This document shows positions 7,302 to 14,945 of a stretch of DNA of 17,872 nt, piece after piece. The stretch is from Candidatus Gastranaerophilales bacterium (GTDB lineage: Bacteria > Cyanobacteriota > Vampirovibrionia > Gastranaerophilales > Gastranaerophilaceae): NCBI GenBank assembly GCA_944325615.1, contig CALVAU010000100.1:1-17872 (forward strand), in the 5' to 3' direction. Each line of letters starts with the position of its first letter. Position 1 is the first letter of the stretch. The notes beneath the pieces are model-generated. The model made no database searches. It had not been told where the DNA came from and saw nothing but the letters and a program-made list of their open reading frames with translations. A program made the position numbers and the translations under genes.

Positions 7302-7919
7302 TTACGAATGCCGTTTACTCATTTCTTCATCAAAATCAGCTTTAAATATTAAGTTTGAATCATACTTCCAAGCTACATAAGTCACTATTTCATTTAATAA
7401 TTCTGGATATATTATTTGAACAATTTGCATTAGTTCTTTAATACCAAAAGGGCTGTTTCTTTTCATAAAATCATCATAAATTGTACAAATAGCCAAGTAA
7501 GTTGCTTCTTTAGGCGTCTTTCTTTCATTTTTGGCAATAATTTTTGCATTGTATGTAATGTGTTCAACTAAATCAAAACCACCTGAAATAGCATGTGCAA
7601 CTAAAATTGACATTTGTGGGAAATTATCTTCAAAAATTTTTGTAAGTTTTTGTATATTAGCTTCCGTTTTTAAAGTTGATGATGACATCAAGAATGCAGA
7701 TAACGATGTAATTGCAAAATAAATTGATTCATTATATGTAATATTTTCTTTCGCACGCATCTCTTTTGCACATTCTTCAATTTTCCGAATATTTATAATG
7801 TCCTCTGCAATTTGAACGGTTTTCTTTTCTGTGTAAGTATCATTAGCATTTTCAGTAGGAGACATTATTGCAATAATTATTACAACAACTACAATTAAAA
7901 CGAAAAATGTTATAAACAT
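7302..7919 (-). CDS. Membrane-anchored helical protein of unknown function
   Basis: A 205-residue protein with one strongly hydrophobic N-terminal segment (residues 2-19), probably a membrane anchor or uncleaved signal, and a soluble domain of about 180 residues that looks all-helical. No catalytic motif or known domain is recognised. AAAGGA lies ten bases before the ATG. It starts 22 bases after the stop of the PDZ-protein gene on the same strand and shares its terminator, so the two form an operon and may act together at the membrane. It could also be an orphan surface protein. Confidence 0.7.
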   Translation of the reverse strand: MFITFFVLIVVVVIIIAIMSPTENANDTYTEKKTVQIAEDIINIRKIEECAKEMRAKENITYNESIYFAITSLSAFLMSSSTLKTEANIQKLTKIFEDNFPQMSILVAHAISGGFDLVEHITYNAKIIAKNERKTPKEATYLAICTIYDDFMKRNSPFGIKELMQIVQIIYPELLNEIVTYVAWKYDSNLIFKADFDEEMSKRHS

Positions 7920-7941
7920 TGGTATTTATATCCTTTATTAA

Positions 7942-8691
7942 TTACAAACTTTCAAGAAGTGGCTTTTGGTATCTACTGTGTAGTGTCACATGTTTAATCT
8001 TAGAGCCAGCTTTTTCTTTGTAACCAATTTCAACTGTTTGATTAGCATTTGTTGGATTTAATAAATCCCAAACTTCTTCTGGTTTATAATTTTTAATTCG
8101 TTTTCCATTAATTTCAACTATTCTATTTTTAGCATTTAATCCTTGTTCTTTAGCACTATATGATGTTGATATTAAACGTGGACCTTTTATCGTAGATTTT
8201 GGAATAATATTATAAACGCATACAGGCTCAAAATCATTAGAATTACTGATTCTTGTTGGAGTAGCATTAGAATCTATACCATCTGACATATAATTTTTAT
8301 TTTGTGAAGTTCTTGCTTTAACAAAATAGTTTAACCCGTAGGTATATCCTCCTTTTAATTCCTTTTTCAAAACAGCCAATTCTTTAATGTCATAAGCTTG
8401 CCAATAATAAGGGTTTGTTGTCAAATTCAAAAGACAATCCTTGCCCCTTTGGACAATAGTAATATTTTTTCTGAAAGAACGGATATTCCACAAAGTTATA
8501 TAACCTGTTTTAATAGAAAATGAGTATTTATTCAATTCATTAGATTCAATAACTGCCCCTCTTAAAGTATAGATACCTATAATGTCTTGTTTCAATTTCG
8601 TTGCATCATAATTTTCAATAATTGTTGTTGCTGCATTACTTGAAAGCTGAGTCAGGAATAATGCTACAAATAAAATTAAAAATTTTTTCAT
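7942..8691 (-). CDS. Secreted or periplasmic protein with a C-terminal PDZ domain
   Basis: A 249-residue protein. Residues 1-20 form a classic signal peptide (MKKFLILFVALFLTQLSSNA, cleavage likely after Ala20). The middle (about 21-160) has many aromatic residues and no recognised motif. Residues about 165-240 resemble a PDZ domain: GPRLIS ligand-binding-loop region, then GLNAKNRIVEINGKRIKNYKPEEVWDLLN, which matches the usual G-L-x-x-x-D-x-I-x-x-I-N-G segment. There is no protease domain, so it is probably a binding or scaffold protein in the envelope. I chose the ATG at 8691 because AAGGA lies seven bases before it; an in-frame ATG seven codons earlier has no such site. It is the first gene of the operon and diverges from the XRE regulator. 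Confidence 0.75.
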   Translation of the reverse strand: MKKFLILFVALFLTQLSSNAATTIIENYDATKLKQDIIGIYTLRGAVIESNELNKYSFSIKTGYITLWNIRSFRKNITIVQRGKDCLLNLTTNPYYWQAYDIKELAVLKKELKGGYTYGLNYFVKARTSQNKNYMSDGIDSNATPTRISNSNDFEPVCVYNIIPKSTIKGPRLISTSYSAKEQGLNAKNRIVEINGKRIKNYKPEEVWDLLNPTNANQTVEIGYKEKAGSKIKHVTLHSRYQKPLLESL

Positions 8692-8717
8692 ATTTTTTCC
8701 TTTCTTAAGCACGCGTA

Positions 8718-8746
8718 GTTATATAGATTTAAATCTTTATTAACAA
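8718..8746 (-). promoter_or_regulatory. Promoter of the PDZ operon with a palindromic operator in the spacer
   Basis: On the minus strand TTGTTA (8746-8741) and TATAAC (8723-8718) are exactly 17 bases apart. The perfect 12-bp palindrome AGATTTAAATCT (8725-8736) sits between them, where a bound repressor would block RNA polymerase. The divergent XRE gene starting at 8814 is the obvious candidate. Confidence 0.6.
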
Positions 8747-8813
8747 AAGATTATCCATACAAACGCACGGTCAGTTTGTTCCATTACTTTTATATTATCA
8801 CGAAAATTAAAAT

Positions 8814-9029
8814 ATGAGTAAACGTGATTTACAAAAGTTTGGGAAAAGACTAAAATTGTTAAGACTTGATAAAAACTTAACTCAATTAGAATTGGCTGAA
8901 ATCCTTGATATGTCACCCAATTTCATTGGAATGATTGAACGAGGCGAGAGAAATACAACAGTTGAAAATGTGTTTAAAATAGCCAGAGCCTTAGGAATCA
9001 AGCCTTCTGTTTTATTTGAAGAACTTTAA
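8814..9029 (+). CDS. XRE-family (Cro/CI-like) transcriptional regulator
   Basis: A 71-residue protein that is a single HTH_3 domain: FGKRLKLLRLDKNLTQLELAEILDMSPNFIGMIERGERNTTVENVFKIARALGIKPSVLF. The helix-turn-helix is TQLELAEILDMSPNFIGMIERG. Such small regulators bind palindromic operators as dimers, often controlling a divergent promoter and their own. No ribosome binding site precedes the ATG, and a TATTAT box at 8793-8798 ends only 15 bases upstream, so the mRNA may have a very short leader. It overlaps the end of the convergent 9026 gene by 4 bases. Confidence 0.9.
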   Translation: MSKRDLQKFGKRLKLLRLDKNLTQLELAEILDMSPNFIGMIERGERNTTVENVFKIARALGIKPSVLFEEL

Positions 9030-9247
9030 TCCTGTAAAATATCTATCGCTTTTTGCAGCTTTTTGTTTAATGTTCTGAAAAGTACGTAATAGTCATCTTT
9101 ACCTTTATTGATTTGTAAGCCAGTATCAATAATGTTGGAATCGCTAGCAAGGGCGCCTAATTTTATGAACACTTGCAAATCGTACAAAATCATTTTTGCA
9201 TCCGAAATCCTTTTTTCTAATAGTTTTAACGATTTTTTATCGTACAT
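9026..9247 (-). CDS. Short helical protein of unknown function (paralogue A)
   Basis: A 73-residue, predicted all-helical protein. Its core KLGALASDSNIIDTGLQINKGKDDYYVLFRTLNKKLQKAIDIL closely matches the product at 9424-9615 (LG-x-x-AS-x-x-x-IID then DYY-x-VL-x-R), so the two are duplicated copies. No known family is recognised. AAGGAG lies ten bases before the ATG, which supports real translation. It overlaps the XRE gene tail to tail by 4 bases. It could be a small regulator or an antitoxin-like partner, but no function can be read from the sequence. Confidence 0.65.
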   Translation of the reverse strand: MYDKKSLKLLEKRISDAKMILYDLQVFIKLGALASDSNIIDTGLQINKGKDDYYVLFRTLNKKLQKAIDILQD

Positions 9248-9423
9248 TAAAAATTACTCCTTTTTGTTTATATACTTATATCTAGCTATTTTATGCTAAT
9301 CTATACAGGCATCCCAATGATATGGTGTAGATTTAAGCCATAATCGTACAATAATGCAAAAGTAACTTTCTGTGCACCATGTTAATTTATACAAATAGTA
9401 AATCTTAGAAGTAACTATTGGAA

Positions 9424-9615
9424 CTAATTATATAGAAGATTTTTTACTTCTTTAATAATTTTTACTATACGCATTAAGACAAAATAATAATCAATGTTTT
9501 CTTTAAGTTGAACAATATCATCTATTATGCAAGCCTCAGACGCTATAGTTCCAAGCCTTGCTAAACATTTTGCTTTTAGCAATAGGTGGCTCGCTTCATT
9601 TAATAATTGTTGCAA
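9424..9615 (-). CDS. Short helical protein, paralogue B; no ATG, possibly degraded
   Basis: A 63-residue product related to the 9026-9247 protein over residues about 18-60 (ARLGTIASEACIIDDIVQLKENIDYYFVLMRIVKIIKEVKNLL). It lacks the first ten or so residues of its relative. The only possible start near the upstream stop codon is TTG at 9615, with no ribosome binding site, so this may be a decaying copy rather than a working gene. It points away from the GHKL-TIR gene (ATG at 9700), and its 5' end lies 30 bases from the -35 box of that gene's promoter. Confidence 0.45.
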   Translation of the reverse strand: MQQLLNEASHLLLKAKCLARLGTIASEACIIDDIVQLKENIDYYFVLMRIVKIIKEVKNLLYN

Positions 9616-9645
9616 AAGTTAGAATTAAGTTTTATTAAGATAAAC

Positions 9646-9674
9646 TTGTTTAAAACAAAAATAAGCATTACAAT
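9646..9674 (+). promoter_or_regulatory. Promoter for the GHKL-TIR gene
   Basis: TTGTTT (9646-9651) and TACAAT (9669-9674) are 17 bases apart, 25 bases before the ATG at 9700. The -35 region is part of a small inverted repeat TTGTTTaAAACAA (9646-9658), a possible operator. Confidence 0.55.
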
Positions 9675-9699
9675 TAAGAAAATACGGAGTTACATAACA

Positions 9700-11595
9700 A
9701 TGGAAAAAGAGTATCGATTAGAAATAGATCCTAATATATTAAAATTACTAGGGCCAAATCTATATACAAACATATATTATGTTTTAGCAGAATTAATTGC
9801 AAATGCATATGATGCTAGTGCTAAAAATGTTTATATAATAAGTAATAAAGATTCAATTATTGTCGAAGATGATGGAAAAGGTATGTCATACGAAAATGGA
9901 GATATTCGTCATTATTTGGATGTTGCCAAAGAAACACGAGTAACCCTAGAAGATAGTTATACAAATGATAATCCTCCACGAAGGAAAATGGGTAGAAAAG
10001 GTGTTGGCAAATTAGCCGCTTTATCTGTATCTGAAAATGTACAAATTATGACAAAAGTTGATGGTGAACTATCAGGTTTTGTGCTGTCAAGATCTGTACC
10101 TGACACAAAGTTATTGCATCCAATTCCAGAAAATGCAATATTTTTTAATCAAATACAAGATAGTTCTCATGGAACTTCTGTTGTAATGCTAAATCCTGAA
10201 TATAGATTGCATAAAACTCATGCTGCAATAAAAAGAAACTTATTAAAAATTTTCCCAATGGTAGATAATGATTTTCAAATACATATTATTTCAGAAAATA
10301 ATAGAACGATTATTAATTCTTTTGAAAAAGAAATGATTGGCGAATTGGGAACCTTAGAATTAATAGGCTCTGAATTTTATTCACTTGAAGAATATTATCA
10401 TAATCCATTCCCTGAAATAGAAGAAAGCAATGATTTGTTTATCAAAAAACCAGCTATTACAGAAATGCTACATTTAGTAAATAAATATGGCGAACAAAAA
10501 GAATACAAATTAGAAATAAAAGGATGGGTTGGGACATATAAATCAACAACAGGAAGAAAGTTAGGTGATAAGACAGACTTTCCAGATAATTTTATTTCAC
10601 TTTTTGCCAACAATAAACTTGGCGAATTTAATATATTACCAGTTATTGGCAAAAATAGAATGAATGAAGTATATATCGTGGGGCAATTACACATAGATTT
10701 ATTTGAAGAAACTGAACTTCCAGATATGGCATTGAGTAACAGACAGGGGTATAAAACGGAAGATCTTCGCTATCAAGTGTTATTAAATAAAGCCGATGAA
10801 ATTTTATCTAGAGCACTTTCTCTTAGAAATAAATACTCGGATATCAATAGAGGAAAACGCAATATTATTGCATTAGAAAAACAAAAGGAAAAAGATAAAA
10901 AATTAGAAACAGCGGTGAAAAATTATAAAGCTAATTTAAAAAATAGTTTATCTAAGAACATCAAAAACATTGTTAGAGAAAATATCTCGGAAAATATAAT
11001 TCAGCAGATTACAGATGAAACTAGTAATGAAACTATGGATTTACTAGGTATAAAAAGTGAAGCCGATGAAAAAAGGAAAAAAATTTTATTAAGTCAAACA
11101 GAAAATGATAAAGCCTTTTCTGATGTTATTTATGATATGTTAATTTATAATGAAATTCCTCCTCAAGCTATTATTTATAGTAATAGCTCAAATATTGATT
11201 CAAGATTGCCACTAAGAACAAATATCTATGAGTTCTTACGTAATTTATTTGTAGATACTTATTCAAAAGAAAAATTATATATTATATATGTAACTAGCCA
11301 AAATATGCATGAATCTTGGGGTTGTCATATGGAAGCTGGTGCAGGTTGGATTGTTAGAAATGAATATACGATTTTTAATAGTAATGGATATATGCCAAGA
11401 GAACCACTTTACAATGGAATGGTCTTTCAATCAAGCAACTTAGCAAATGATGGTAGGGTTTCTATGGATAAAGGAAACGCTGAAATTTTCGTAGAAAATA
11501 TTATTCATATATGTAGTTTCTTGGGGTATGAGCCTAAAGCACACGATGAAAATTTTGAGCGTTTGGCAAGATTAACAGATATTACTGACAATTAA
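9700..11595 (+). CDS. GHKL (MORC/MutL-like) ATPase with C-terminal TIR-like domain
   Basis: A 631-residue fusion. The N-terminal GHKL ATPase has an N-box AELIANAYDAS (30-40; Glu31, Asn35, Asp38), G1 motif DDGKGM (57-62) and G2 motif GRKGVGKLAALS (98-109), with GTS-type motif at 158-160. A lysine-rich, coiled-coil-like linker spans about 385-460. Residues about 461-555 match the TIR fold: ILLSQTENDKAFSDVIYDML (strand A and first helix), AIIYSNSS (strand), NIYEFLRNLF, LYIIYVTSQN, and ESWGCHMEAGAGW, where Glu545 is at the place of the catalytic Glu of TIR NADases. GHKL ATPases of the paraMORC group occur in restriction-modification loci, and a methyltransferase gene lies tail to tail here with a 14-bp overlap. 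I infer an anti-phage effector gated by ATP. The ATG at 9700 has GGAG ten bases upstream; a longer in-frame start at 9607 has none. Confidence 0.85.
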   Translation: MEKEYRLEIDPNILKLLGPNLYTNIYYVLAELIANAYDASAKNVYIISNKDSIIVEDDGKGMSYENGDIRHYLDVAKETRVTLEDSYTNDNPPRRKMGRKGVGKLAALSVSENVQIMTKVDGELSGFVLSRSVPDTKLLHPIPENAIFFNQIQDSSHGTSVVMLNPEYRLHKTHAAIKRNLLKIFPMVDNDFQIHIISENNRTIINSFEKEMIGELGTLELIGSEFYSLEEYYHNPFPEIEESNDLFIKKPAITEMLHLVNKYGEQKEYKLEIKGWVGTYKSTTGRKLGDKTDFPDNFISLFANNKLGEFNILPVIGKNRMNEVYIVGQLHIDLFEETELPDMALSNRQGYKTEDLRYQVLLNKADEILSRALSLRNKYSDINRGKRNIIALEKQKEKDKKLETAVKNYKANLKNSLSKNIKNIVRENISENIIQQITDETSNETMDLLGIKSEADEKRKKILLSQTENDKAFSDVIYDMLIYNEIPPQAIIYSNSSNIDSRLPLRTNIYEFLRNLFVDTYSKEKLYIIYVTSQNMHESWGCHMEAGAGWIVRNEYTIFNSNGYMPREPLYNGMVFQSSNLANDGRVSMDKGNAEIFVENIIHICSFLGYEPKAHDENFERLARLTDITDN

Positions 11596-12634
11596 TTTTG
11601 ATATGTTCTTGTATAGATTCTCCTATGATCTTTCCTAAATCAACAGGAACTGCATTTCCAATCTGGCGACCTAAAACTTTATAAGTTATTTGTTCACCAT
11701 CTTTTACAAATTTATAGTTTCTTGGGAATGTCTGTAATATAGCACCTTCTCTTAAAGACAACGCTCTATCTTGCTCTGGATGTCCATATCTACCAGTTCC
11801 ATATATATAAAATTGTGTAGTCATTGTTGGTGAAGGGGCATCCCAGCGCATTCGTCCATAAACGGAACTATACGTTGCACCAGTAGGTTTTTTATAACAA
11901 TCCAATAAGAGAGCTTCATCCCAATCCCTCCAAGTTCCACCAGGTTTTGATTGTTTTATTCTTTTTATATTAACATCAGATAACTTAGGGCATCTATGTA
12001 ATGGATCTTTTTCATTAATTTCACCAGCTTCTAAAGGAGGTAAGCCCTTTAAAACATCTTCAACATTTTTCTTTCTTTTTCTTGGATTTGGTTTATTTAA
12101 ACTTATTTGCCCTAATTTAGATGCTAACAAAACTAATCTTTTTCTTTTTTGAGGTAGTCCATACTCACTACAATTTACTATTTGATAAGAAACATAATAG
12201 CCTTTTTCAATTAGATTATTTTTAAAATTATCAAAAATGTCAAACTTTATTAATTCAGGTACATTTTCCATTGATATAATATCTGGTTCAATATTGTTTA
12301 TATGCTCAGCAAAATAATTGAGCAAAGTCCATTTTTTATCAAGTACACGATCTTTATACTTATTTGTTTGTTTTGAAAAAGTTTGACAAGGAGCACAACC
12401 AACTAAAACTTTTATATCATCTTTCTTATAATATTTTGCGATTTCTTTGCTATCCAGATTTGAAATATCAGCACAAACAAACTCTGCTTTATTATTATAT
12501 TCATATGCATATTTACATGTTTCGTCGCTATCAAATCCGGCTACAACTTCTAGACCTGCTTTCTTAAGTCCACAAGTTAATCCTCCAACGCCACAAAATA
12601 AATCTACAACTTTAACTTCTTTAGTTTTCTTCAT
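11582..12634 (-). CDS. DNA (cytosine-5) methyltransferase
   Basis: A 350-residue enzyme that transfers methyl from S-adenosylmethionine to carbon 5 of cytosine in a specific DNA sequence. All key motifs are present: motif I DLFCGVGGL (11-19), motif IV GCAPCQTFS (79-87) with catalytic Cys83, motif VI ENVPEL (123-128), motif VIII QKRKRL (162-167), and motif X GNAVPV (326-331). The target-recognition region lies between about 170 and 290; its sequence specificity cannot be read. No restriction endonuclease of usual type is next to it. Its 3' end overlaps that of the GHKL-TIR gene by 14 bp. The pair looks like a modification-plus-effector unit; an orphan methyltransferase protecting the element from host restriction is the alternative. 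Confidence 0.95.
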   Translation of the reverse strand: MKKTKEVKVVDLFCGVGGLTCGLKKAGLEVVAGFDSDETCKYAYEYNNKAEFVCADISNLDSKEIAKYYKKDDIKVLVGCAPCQTFSKQTNKYKDRVLDKKWTLLNYFAEHINNIEPDIISMENVPELIKFDIFDNFKNNLIEKGYYVSYQIVNCSEYGLPQKRKRLVLLASKLGQISLNKPNPRKRKKNVEDVLKGLPPLEAGEINEKDPLHRCPKLSDVNIKRIKQSKPGGTWRDWDEALLLDCYKKPTGATYSSVYGRMRWDAPSPTMTTQFYIYGTGRYGHPEQDRALSLREGAILQTFPRNYKFVKDGEQITYKVLGRQIGNAVPVDLGKIIGESIQEHIKINCQ

Positions 12635-12645
12635 TGAAACCTCTT

Positions 12646-12673
12646 ATTATATCATATTAAATATTTCGGTAAA
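12646..12673 (-). promoter_or_regulatory. Promoter of the methyltransferase gene
   Basis: On the minus strand TTTACC (12673-12668) and a perfect TATAAT (12651-12646) are 16 bases apart. The -10 box ends only 11 bases before the ATG at 12634, so the leader is very short although GAGG is present. Confidence 0.55.
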
Positions 12674-12723
12674 ACAAAAAAATATTAACAAATATTTACA
12701 AAAATCCTTTAACAAGTTGATTT

Positions 12724-13815
12724 TTATCTAAATATCTTTATATAATCCTCAAACACATAAAATCTATTGCAGTTGAATCCAGTTTTTTCTTCTAGAATCC
12801 CAACATCCACAAATGCTTTTAACAATCCGTTTGCAGTTGCGGTTGATATACCTAAATTATCAGATACAAGTTCAGGATTAACTTTGGTGTAGAATACAAA
12901 AGTTCTAATAACCTTTGTCCATTAGCAGCTTTTTTGCCTATTAGGGTTAATTTCTTTTCCACATCTTTTTGCAGTTTAATAATTGCTTCAAATGTTTTAA
13001 TACTATTTTTGATGTTTCAACAATTCCACTTAAGAAAAATTTCAACCATTGAGTGATACTATCAGTGTGTTTGACCATTGATAGAGAATCATAATATGAC
13101 ATTCTGTTTCTTTCAAAGAAATCGTAAATATATAACATTGGTTTATTTAAAAGCCCTACACTAATTAAATAAAGTATAATTAAAAGTCTTCCTGTTCTTC
13201 CATTACCATCCAAAAACGGGTGAATAGTTTTAAACTGATAATGTACAATTCCAGCCCTAATTAATTCAGGAACTTGCAAATTTTCATTATGCAAAAACAT
13301 TTCTATGTCAGTTAATAAATCAGCTAATATATTAGGCTCTGGTGGGATGAAAAAAGCGTCTTGCAGAGATGAGCCACCAATCCAGTTTTGAGTTTTGCGA
13401 ATTTCACCAGGTGTCTTATGTTCACCTCTAACACCCTGTAACAAAATTGTATGAGCTTCTTTTAAAAGCCTCATTGAAATCGGTAGCTCGTTTAATTTCT
13501 CAATTGAATAATTATTGCCTCAATATAATTTTGAACTTAGTGCCAATCATCTCTAAACTCCGGCTTAATTTGTTCAACTGGAGTCATGGCGTAATCAAAT
13601 GTTGTTCTTGTACCTTCAATTTGATTTGAATTTGTAGCTTCTTTTGTTGTATACATTTTAATAAGTAAATCAATATCAGGAATTAAATCCGCATACGAGT
13701 TTAATTTACCGAGCCATAGACTTACGTCTTGCAAAAGCAGAGCAAGTTCATCAAGCTTCCAATCAATATCATCATTTATAAAAGAGGGTAAAAATGACTT
13801 ATAGTCTTTGTACAT
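12724..13815 (-). pseudogene. Fic-family AMPylator, disrupted by one stop and at least three frameshifts
   Basis: Read across frames, the remains spell a full class II Fic protein of about 360 residues. The N-terminal Fic_N part (13815-13540) holds the inhibitory motif SNQIEG ((S/T)xxxE(G/N)). The Fic core (13474-12947) holds the complete active site HPFLDGNGRTGR. A C-terminal winged helix (about 12900-12724) ends in RFYVFEDYIKIFR. Such enzymes transfer AMP to protein hydroxyls. The frame is broken by TAA at 13537-13539 (where relatives have Glu in DDWxEVxNY) and by apparent single-base losses near 13511-13516, 13004-13010 and 12882-12885. The last three are A/T losses and could partly be sequencing errors, but the nonsense change is a substitution. 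The AMPylator is therefore probably dead. Confidence 0.88.
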
Positions 13816-13840
13816 AATATTAAATTTTCATGTTAATATT
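13816..13840. promoter_or_regulatory. Inverted repeat between divergent fic and PIN genes
   Basis: AATATTAA (13816-13823) and TTAATATT (13833-13840) form a perfect 8-bp inverted repeat, centres 17 bp apart, in the short space between the divergent starts. It may be an operator, but A/T-only repeats can arise by chance here. Confidence 0.3.
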
Positions 13841-13859
13841 TAAGGGACTAGGAGGGTCA

Positions 13860-14897
13860 ATGCAAAAAGTTTTTCTTGATACAAGTTGTTATTTGGGATT
13901 TGGTTTAAATTTTAATAATCCTGCTTTTTCTCAGTTAATAAAATTGTCGGAAGAAGGACACATACAAATATTAACATCAGATATTATTTTAAGGGAATTA
14001 AAACAGAATATAGCTAAAAGTAAAAATAAGTCTCTTAATGCATTAAAAGTTATTGAGAAAGAATATATAATTAACAATAATATTAATTGGGTTAAAGAGC
14101 TTAAAGAAAGTATTAAAAATGCAGAAGAAAATATTTTTAAACAATTAAAAGAGTGCAACTTAAAAGACATAAATATTACTGAATTGAATATACAAAATAT
14201 AATGAATGATTATTTTTTAGGAAATCCACCATTTTCAAATAAAGAAAACAAAAAATATGAATTTCCTGACGCTGTCATATTACATTCAATTTTACAATAT
14301 CTTAATAACGATACTTGTTATGTAATATCTGAAGACGATGATTGGAAAAATTTTTGTAGTAATTATACAAATATAACTTTCTACAATCGTCTATCGTCCT
14401 TTATCAATAAACATATAATAAGTGAAGCTTCAAATAATCCATTATTTGAGCAATTAAGAAATAGGATTTATAATGATCCAAACTTTATTAATCCATGTGT
14501 TGAAGATTGTTTTAGCAAACAAGATTTCTACCATGATGAATCAATTATTGCTGAACCAGAAATTGAATTAGAAAATATTTTTGAAATAACACCGGAAGAA
14601 TCATTTATAATATTTTTTGATGAAAAAAATAAAATAATAGAAGTTGAAGTTTATATTAAGATTGATTTTAGTGTAAATATTAGAGGATACGAAGCTGGTT
14701 CCTGGCATAAAGATGATGAAACAAAAGAAATTTTTTATATTGACGGTGTTGATAATAAGGAAATTACACTAGATGAAACTGTAGAAAAAAGATTAAATTT
14801 AACAATTGTCTATGATGAAGACTTTAATTTTGACATAGAAAATTGTGTAATGGATTCAGAAATAGTTACTGTAGGGTTGAATGATTATTTTTGCTAG
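13860..14897 (+). CDS. PIN-domain nuclease-like protein (DUF4935-like)
   Basis: A 345-residue protein. The N-terminal half fits the PIN fold with its acidic site: Asp7 in VFLDTS, Glu46 in ILRELK, Asp137 in YEFPDAVIL and the acidic VISEDDDW cluster (156-162). The K-x-x-x-FPDA signature is that of DUF4935-type PIN proteins. PIN domains cut single-stranded RNA with bound metal ions. A basic helical insert (about 50-115) separates the motifs. The C-terminal third (about 225-345) is acidic and beta-rich, of unknown role; it could bind an inhibitor or substrate. AGGAGGG precedes the ATG at 13860; an earlier in-frame ATG at 13830 lacks one. There is no obvious antitoxin next to it, so a stand-alone defence RNase is more likely than a classical VapC toxin. 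Confidence 0.8.
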   Translation: MQKVFLDTSCYLGFGLNFNNPAFSQLIKLSEEGHIQILTSDIILRELKQNIAKSKNKSLNALKVIEKEYIINNNINWVKELKESIKNAEENIFKQLKECNLKDINITELNIQNIMNDYFLGNPPFSNKENKKYEFPDAVILHSILQYLNNDTCYVISEDDDWKNFCSNYTNITFYNRLSSFINKHIISEASNNPLFEQLRNRIYNDPNFINPCVEDCFSKQDFYHDESIIAEPEIELENIFEITPEESFIIFFDEKNKIIEVEVYIKIDFSVNIRGYEAGSWHKDDETKEIFYIDGVDNKEITLDETVEKRLNLTIVYDEDFNFDIENCVMDSEIVTVGLNDYFC

Positions 14898-14907
14898 ATA
14901 ATTATTT

Positions 14908-14932
14908 ATAGAAAATTATGGAATTTTTCTAT
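14908..14932 (+). terminator. Weak hairpin after the PIN gene
   Basis: ATAGAAAA/TTTTCTAT (14908-14915 with 14925-14932), loop 9 bases, directly after the PIN stop. No T-run follows, so it may end transcription poorly or protect the 3' end. Confidence 0.35.
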
Positions 14933-14945
14933 GACTCCGATTAAA

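Noticed and set aside
7531..7722. Plus-strand 63-codon frame inside the 7302-7919 gene
   Set aside because: Antisense, no ribosome binding site; the minus gene has one, a terminator and an operon partner.
9360..9416. Direct repeat AAGTAACT twice in the gap 9248-9423
   Set aside because: Two 8-mers 49 bp apart in AT-rich DNA are compatible with chance and have no matching structure.
10398..10694. Minus-strand 98-codon frame inside the GHKL-TIR gene
   Set aside because: Antisense to a conserved ATPase gene, with no ribosome binding site or recognisable domain.
12364..12731. Plus-strand frames over the methyltransferase 5' end
   Set aside because: Antisense to conserved motifs I-IV of the methyltransferase and across its promoter.
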